Part shown: one piece after another, positions 15,478 to 17,487 of the stretch
How the letters are laid out: every line of letters starts with the position of its first letter
Numbering within the stretch: position 1 is the stretch's first letter
Assembly (NCBI GenBank): GCA_017880745.1
Contig: JADGRR010000013.1
Span: 1 to 17,487, forward strand
Source: Burkholderiales bacterium
GTDB lineage: Bacteria > Pseudomonadota > Gammaproteobacteria > Burkholderiales > SG8-39
DNA length: 17,487 bases
Direction of reading: 5' to 3'
Position numbers and translations under genes: made by a program
Notes under the pieces: model-generated
What the model saw: only the letters and a program-made list of their open reading frames with translations
The model's database searches: none
What the model was told of the DNA's origin: nothing

Positions 15478-16008
15478 CTATTCGTCCAGGATGTCTTCGC
15501 CCGGAAACAGAGCCTGGATGAAGCCGAACTTGCTGAAATCGCGGATGCGCATCGGGTACAGAATTCCCATCAGGTGATCGCATTCGTGCTGCACCACACG
15601 GGCGTGAAAGCCGCTGACGCTGCGGTCGATGGGATTGCCCTTCTCGTCGTAGCCTTGGTAGCGCAGGCGGGCGTGGCGCGGCACCATACCGCGCAGGCCC
15701 GGCACCGACAGGCAACCCTCCCAGTCTTCTTCCAGTTCGTCTGACAGCGGCGTCAGCACCGGATTGATGAGCACGGTATCCGGAATTTCCTCGGCCTGAG
15801 GGTAGCGCGAGTTCTGCTCGACGCCGAAGATCACCACCTGCAAACCGGTGCCGATCTGCGGCGCGGCCAGACCGGCACCGCTCAGATGCGCCATGGTGTC
15901 GCGCATGTCGATCAAGAGCGCGTGCAGTTCGGGCGTATCGAATCGTTCCAATGGCTGCGCCTGTTGCAGCAGGCGCGGATCGCCCATCTTGAGCACCTCG
16001 CGGATCAT
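15478..16008 (-). CDS. def: Peptide deformylase
   Basis: 176 residues. Deformylase removes the formyl group from nascent proteins before methionine aminopeptidase can act. The three family motifs are intact: GAGLAAPQIG (44-53, with Q51), EGCLSVPG (97-104, metal ligand C99) and QHECDH (140-145, ligands H141 and H145, catalytic E142). The C-terminus RDFSKFGFIQALFPGEDILDE is acidic. It is not beside fmt, the usual partner of the primary def gene, but ends an hpt-mtnP-def group, so it may be a second deformylase copy; the fmt region lies outside the window. Its ATG overlaps the mtnP stop (ATGA), and its stop faces glnD at 11 bases with no terminator. Confidence 0.96.
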   Translation of the reverse strand: MIREVLKMGDPRLLQQAQPLERFDTPELHALLIDMRDTMAHLSGAGLAAPQIGTGLQVVIFGVEQNSRYPQAEEIPDTVLINPVLTPLSDELEEDWEGCLSVPGLRGMVPRHARLRYQGYDEKGNPIDRSVSGFHARVVQHECDHLMGILYPMRIRDFSKFGFIQALFPGEDILDE

Positions 16009-16745
16009 GGGCGCGGCACCAGTTTTTCGATGATGCGACGCACCCGTGCCAGCGCCTGCTGCAGCACCTGCTCGATGTCCTCCAAGCGTATGGCGTGCAG
16101 GCTGGCGGCGCGGCCGGCGGCGAAATTGGCGACCACGGCGATGGTGGCGTATTCGATTTCTGCCTCCCGCGCCAGTGCTGCCTCTGGCATGCCGGTCATG
16201 CCGACGACATCGGCGCCATCGCGCTCCAGGCGGTCGATCTCGGCTGCGGTCTCCAGCCGCGGCCCCTGGCTCGCGGCGTAGATCGCGTCTTCGATCACCG
16301 GTTCGCCGCAGGCGCGGGCAGCATCGAGGATGCGACGGCGCAGTTGCGCCGAATACGGCTCGGTGAAATCGATATGCGTGGCGGACTGTTCTCCACCCTC
16401 GAAAAAAGTGTTCTTCCTGCCCCAGGTATAGTCGATGATCTGGTGCGGCACGGCGATGGCGCCGGGCTTCATGTCGGTGCGTATCCCGCCCACCGATGCG
16501 ACCGAAATCACGCCCTCCACCTTCTGCTCTTTCAGAGCCCAGATATTGGCGCGGTAGTTCACTTCATGCGGCGGAATGGTGTGACCATAACCGTGCCGCG
16601 CCAAAAATACCACTTCCTCGCCGGCAATGCGGCCGAAGGTAAGCGCACCCGAAGGTTCCCCATAGGGAGTGCGCACCGCCATGCGGTGGGTGACGTCGAG
16701 GTTGGACAGCTGGGTGAGGCCGCTGCCGCCGATGATTGCTAGCAT
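16005..16745 (-). CDS. mtnP: S-methyl-5'-thioinosine phosphorylase (MTAP/PNP family)
   Basis: 246 residues of the trimeric purine nucleoside phosphorylase/MTA phosphorylase family. The N-terminal phosphate loop IIGGSGL is at 4-10; FLARHGYGHTIPPHEVNYRAN (47-67) and VGMTGMPEAALARE (181-194) are strongly conserved. Near residue 207 the sequence reads ANFAAG: an asparagine where MTA phosphorylases carry the aspartates that bind the 6-amino group. The same Asn occurs in the characterised Pseudomonas aeruginosa methylthioinosine phosphorylase, which this protein resembles overall. Inferred reaction: methylthioinosine plus phosphate to hypoxanthine plus methylthioribose-1-phosphate, which suits the hpt gene upstream. 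A stop codon directly precedes the ATG, so the start is fixed, yet no ribosome-binding site is visible. Confidence 0.9.
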   Translation of the reverse strand: MLAIIGGSGLTQLSNLDVTHRMAVRTPYGEPSGALTFGRIAGEEVVFLARHGYGHTIPPHEVNYRANIWALKEQKVEGVISVASVGGIRTDMKPGAIAVPHQIIDYTWGRKNTFFEGGEQSATHIDFTEPYSAQLRRRILDAARACGEPVIEDAIYAASQGPRLETAAEIDRLERDGADVVGMTGMPEAALAREAEIEYATIAVVANFAAGRAASLHAIRLEDIEQVLQQALARVRRIIEKLVPRP

Positions 16746-16792
16746 TCAGGTAAGGCGTGACGCGTCAACGGTGAACGAAAAAAATCATTCAA

Positions 16793-16801
16793 ATCTTAGC
16801 A
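16793..16801 (-). promoter_or_regulatory. Possible extended -10 promoter for mtnP-def
   Basis: On the minus strand TGCTAAGAT fits the extended -10 pattern (TG, one base, then a hexamer with four of six consensus bases). No good -35 box sits at the right distance. Transcription would start near 16786, about 40 bases before mtnP. The 126-base spacer between hpt and mtnP is otherwise unusually long for this strand. The match is weak and could be chance. Confidence 0.28.
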
Positions 16802-16809
16802 CGGACGTC

Positions 16810-16875
16810 TCACCGCGCAGCAGCTGAATCGATACGCAGCACAGGCTTGCGCGGACCCCGTTTCCCACGCTTCAT
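16810..16875 (-). CDS. Possible 21-residue small ORF overlapping the hpt stop (uncertain)
   Basis: An ATG at 16873-16875 overlaps the hpt stop as ATGA and opens a 21-codon frame ending in TGA. The peptide starts MKRGKRGPRKPVLRID and ends SAAAR; seven of the first 14 residues are Lys or Arg. The stop/start overlap matches the style of real junctions nearby and it fills about half of the hpt-mtnP spacer. No family is recognised, no ribosome-binding site beyond coupling is seen, and so short a frame can easily arise by chance. Confidence 0.2.
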   Translation of the reverse strand: MKRGKRGPRKPVLRIDSAAAR

Positions 16876-17417
16876 TCTTTCAGCGCGTAGATCGCCGGCA
16901 AATTGCGCCACACCCCGTGCGCGTCCATGCCGCAGCCGAACACATAGCGGTCGGGCACGGAGAGGCCGACAAAATCGGCGTAAATGGGTTTTTCCTGACC
17001 CTTCCTCTTGTCGGTAAGCACCGCGCTGTGAAATGCTCGCGCGCCAAGCCCGAGGACGCGCTGGCGTATGGCCAGCATGGTGTCGCCGATATCGAGGATG
17101 TCGTCCAGCACCAGCACCACCCGGCCCGCTACATTACCCTTGGGCTCGACCTTCCAGTCGACCGGCCCGCCGCTCGTCGCCGCGCCGTAGCGCGAAGCGT
17201 GGATGTAGTCGAAATCGAGCGGGAACTTCAGCAGCGGCAGGATGCGGCCGGTAAACACTACCGCACCGCCCATTACCGACAGCAGCAGCGGGTACTGGTC
17301 CTTGAGCTTGGCGGCGATTTCCGCAGCCACGCGTTCGATCGCAGCATCCACGGCCGCCGCGCTGTGGATCAGGTCCGCCGAGTCGAGGATTTGCCAGGCG
17401 CGCGCCGTTCGGTCCAT
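16872..17417 (-). CDS. hpt: Hypoxanthine(-guanine) phosphoribosyltransferase
   Basis: 181 residues, a type I phosphoribosyltransferase that converts hypoxanthine (and probably guanine) plus PRPP to the nucleotide in purine salvage. The PRPP-binding motif VLVLDDILDIGDTM is at 101-114, with adjacent acids D105-D106 and the general base D109. SVMGGAVVFTGRIL at 47-60 forms the pyrophosphate loop region. The base-binding part has K137 (LTDKRKG) and PDRYVFGCGMD (155-165). The ATG at 17417 is the only start after the in-frame stop, though its ribosome-binding site is poor. It lies 16 bases after the preceding gene fragment. With mtnP downstream it suggests recovery of hypoxanthine released from methylthioinosine. 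Confidence 0.93.
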   Translation of the reverse strand: MDRTARAWQILDSADLIHSAAAVDAAIERVAAEIAAKLKDQYPLLLSVMGGAVVFTGRILPLLKFPLDFDYIHASRYGAATSGGPVDWKVEPKGNVAGRVVLVLDDILDIGDTMLAIRQRVLGLGARAFHSAVLTDKRKGQEKPIYADFVGLSVPDRYVFGCGMDAHGVWRNLPAIYALKE

Positions 17418-17433
17418 TCGGTGCCGTCGTTTT

Positions 17434-17487
17434 TCAAATCTGCAGCGACTTCAGATACGCCGTAAAAGCGGCACCGGTCTCGGCATG
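17434..17487 (-). CDS. C-terminal end of an upstream gene, product not identified
   Basis: The last 17 codons plus stop of a minus-strand frame entering from the right edge: HAETGAAFTAYLKSLQI, then TGA, 16 bases before hpt. Another frame also stays open here but runs on into hpt out of frame, so this one is preferred for its clean stop just before hpt. In related bacteria nagZ (beta-N-acetylhexosaminidase) often precedes this group, which makes it a candidate by neighbourhood only. The residues alone do not identify a family. Confidence 0.4.
   Translation of the reverse strand, partial: HAETGAAFTAYLKSLQI

Noticed and set aside
1..17487. Mobile element, CRISPR array, tRNA/rRNA, toxin-antitoxin or defence system
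   Set aside because: Both strands were read for terminal repeats, spaced direct repeats, tRNA-like cloverleaf ends and foreign-looking genes. The genes are conserved housekeeping families in conserved order and nothing of this kind was found.

Overview
The window is a GC-rich (roughly 60% by eye), gene-dense chromosomal segment of a Gram-negative bacterium. It carries the LPS genes lpxA and lpxD, the outer-membrane assembly genes bamA and skp, and the classic proteobacterial order rpsB-tsf-pyrH-frr-uppS-cdsA-dxr-rseP-bamA-skp-lpxD-fabZ-lpxA, with map-glnD divergent from rpsB. The order and the protein flavours suggest a betaproteobacterium, perhaps of Nitrosomonadales type. That placement is inference; no rRNA or other taxonomic marker is present.

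Layout. (1) Positions 1-11665, minus strand: thirteen genes in one direction, transcribed from rpsB down to lpxA, which is cut by the window edge. Most junctions are 4-base overlaps or short gaps. The one larger break is the 150-base rpsB-tsf spacer, which holds a hairpin-T-tract terminator/attenuator and a sigma70-like promoter for tsf. (2) Positions 11666-12071: a 406-base divergent spacer with the rpsB promoter, a folded rpsB leader (probable S2 autoregulatory, t44-like element) and a GC-rich stretch full of small inverted repeats. An open frame there abuts map. (3) Positions 12072-15466, plus strand: map and glnD, joined by a TTGA stop/start overlap. (4) Positions 15478-17487, minus strand: a fragment of an unidentified upstream gene, then hpt, mtnP (phosphorylase of the methylthioinosine type) and def, converging on glnD.

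How the genes work together. The rpsB run links translation (S2, EF-Ts, ribosome recycling), UMP phosphorylation and envelope building: UppS makes the C55 lipid carrier, Dxr makes isoprenoid precursors, CdsA makes CDP-diacylglycerol, RseP is the stress protease, BamA and Skp handle outer-membrane proteins, and LpxD/FabZ/LpxA serve lipid A and fatty acids. Map and Def both trim protein N-termini but lie in different transcription units. MtnP and Hpt plausibly form a salvage pair, methylthioinosine to hypoxanthine to IMP. GlnD is the nitrogen-status sensor that uridylylates PII.

I found no mobile element, CRISPR array, tRNA, rRNA or defence-like locus, and no convincing new system. The points worth a second look are mostly regulatory or concern small ORFs: four likely TTG starts, the rpsB-tsf spacer, the folded rpsB leader, a possible 86-codon ORF before map, and a possible 21-codon ORF overlapping hpt.
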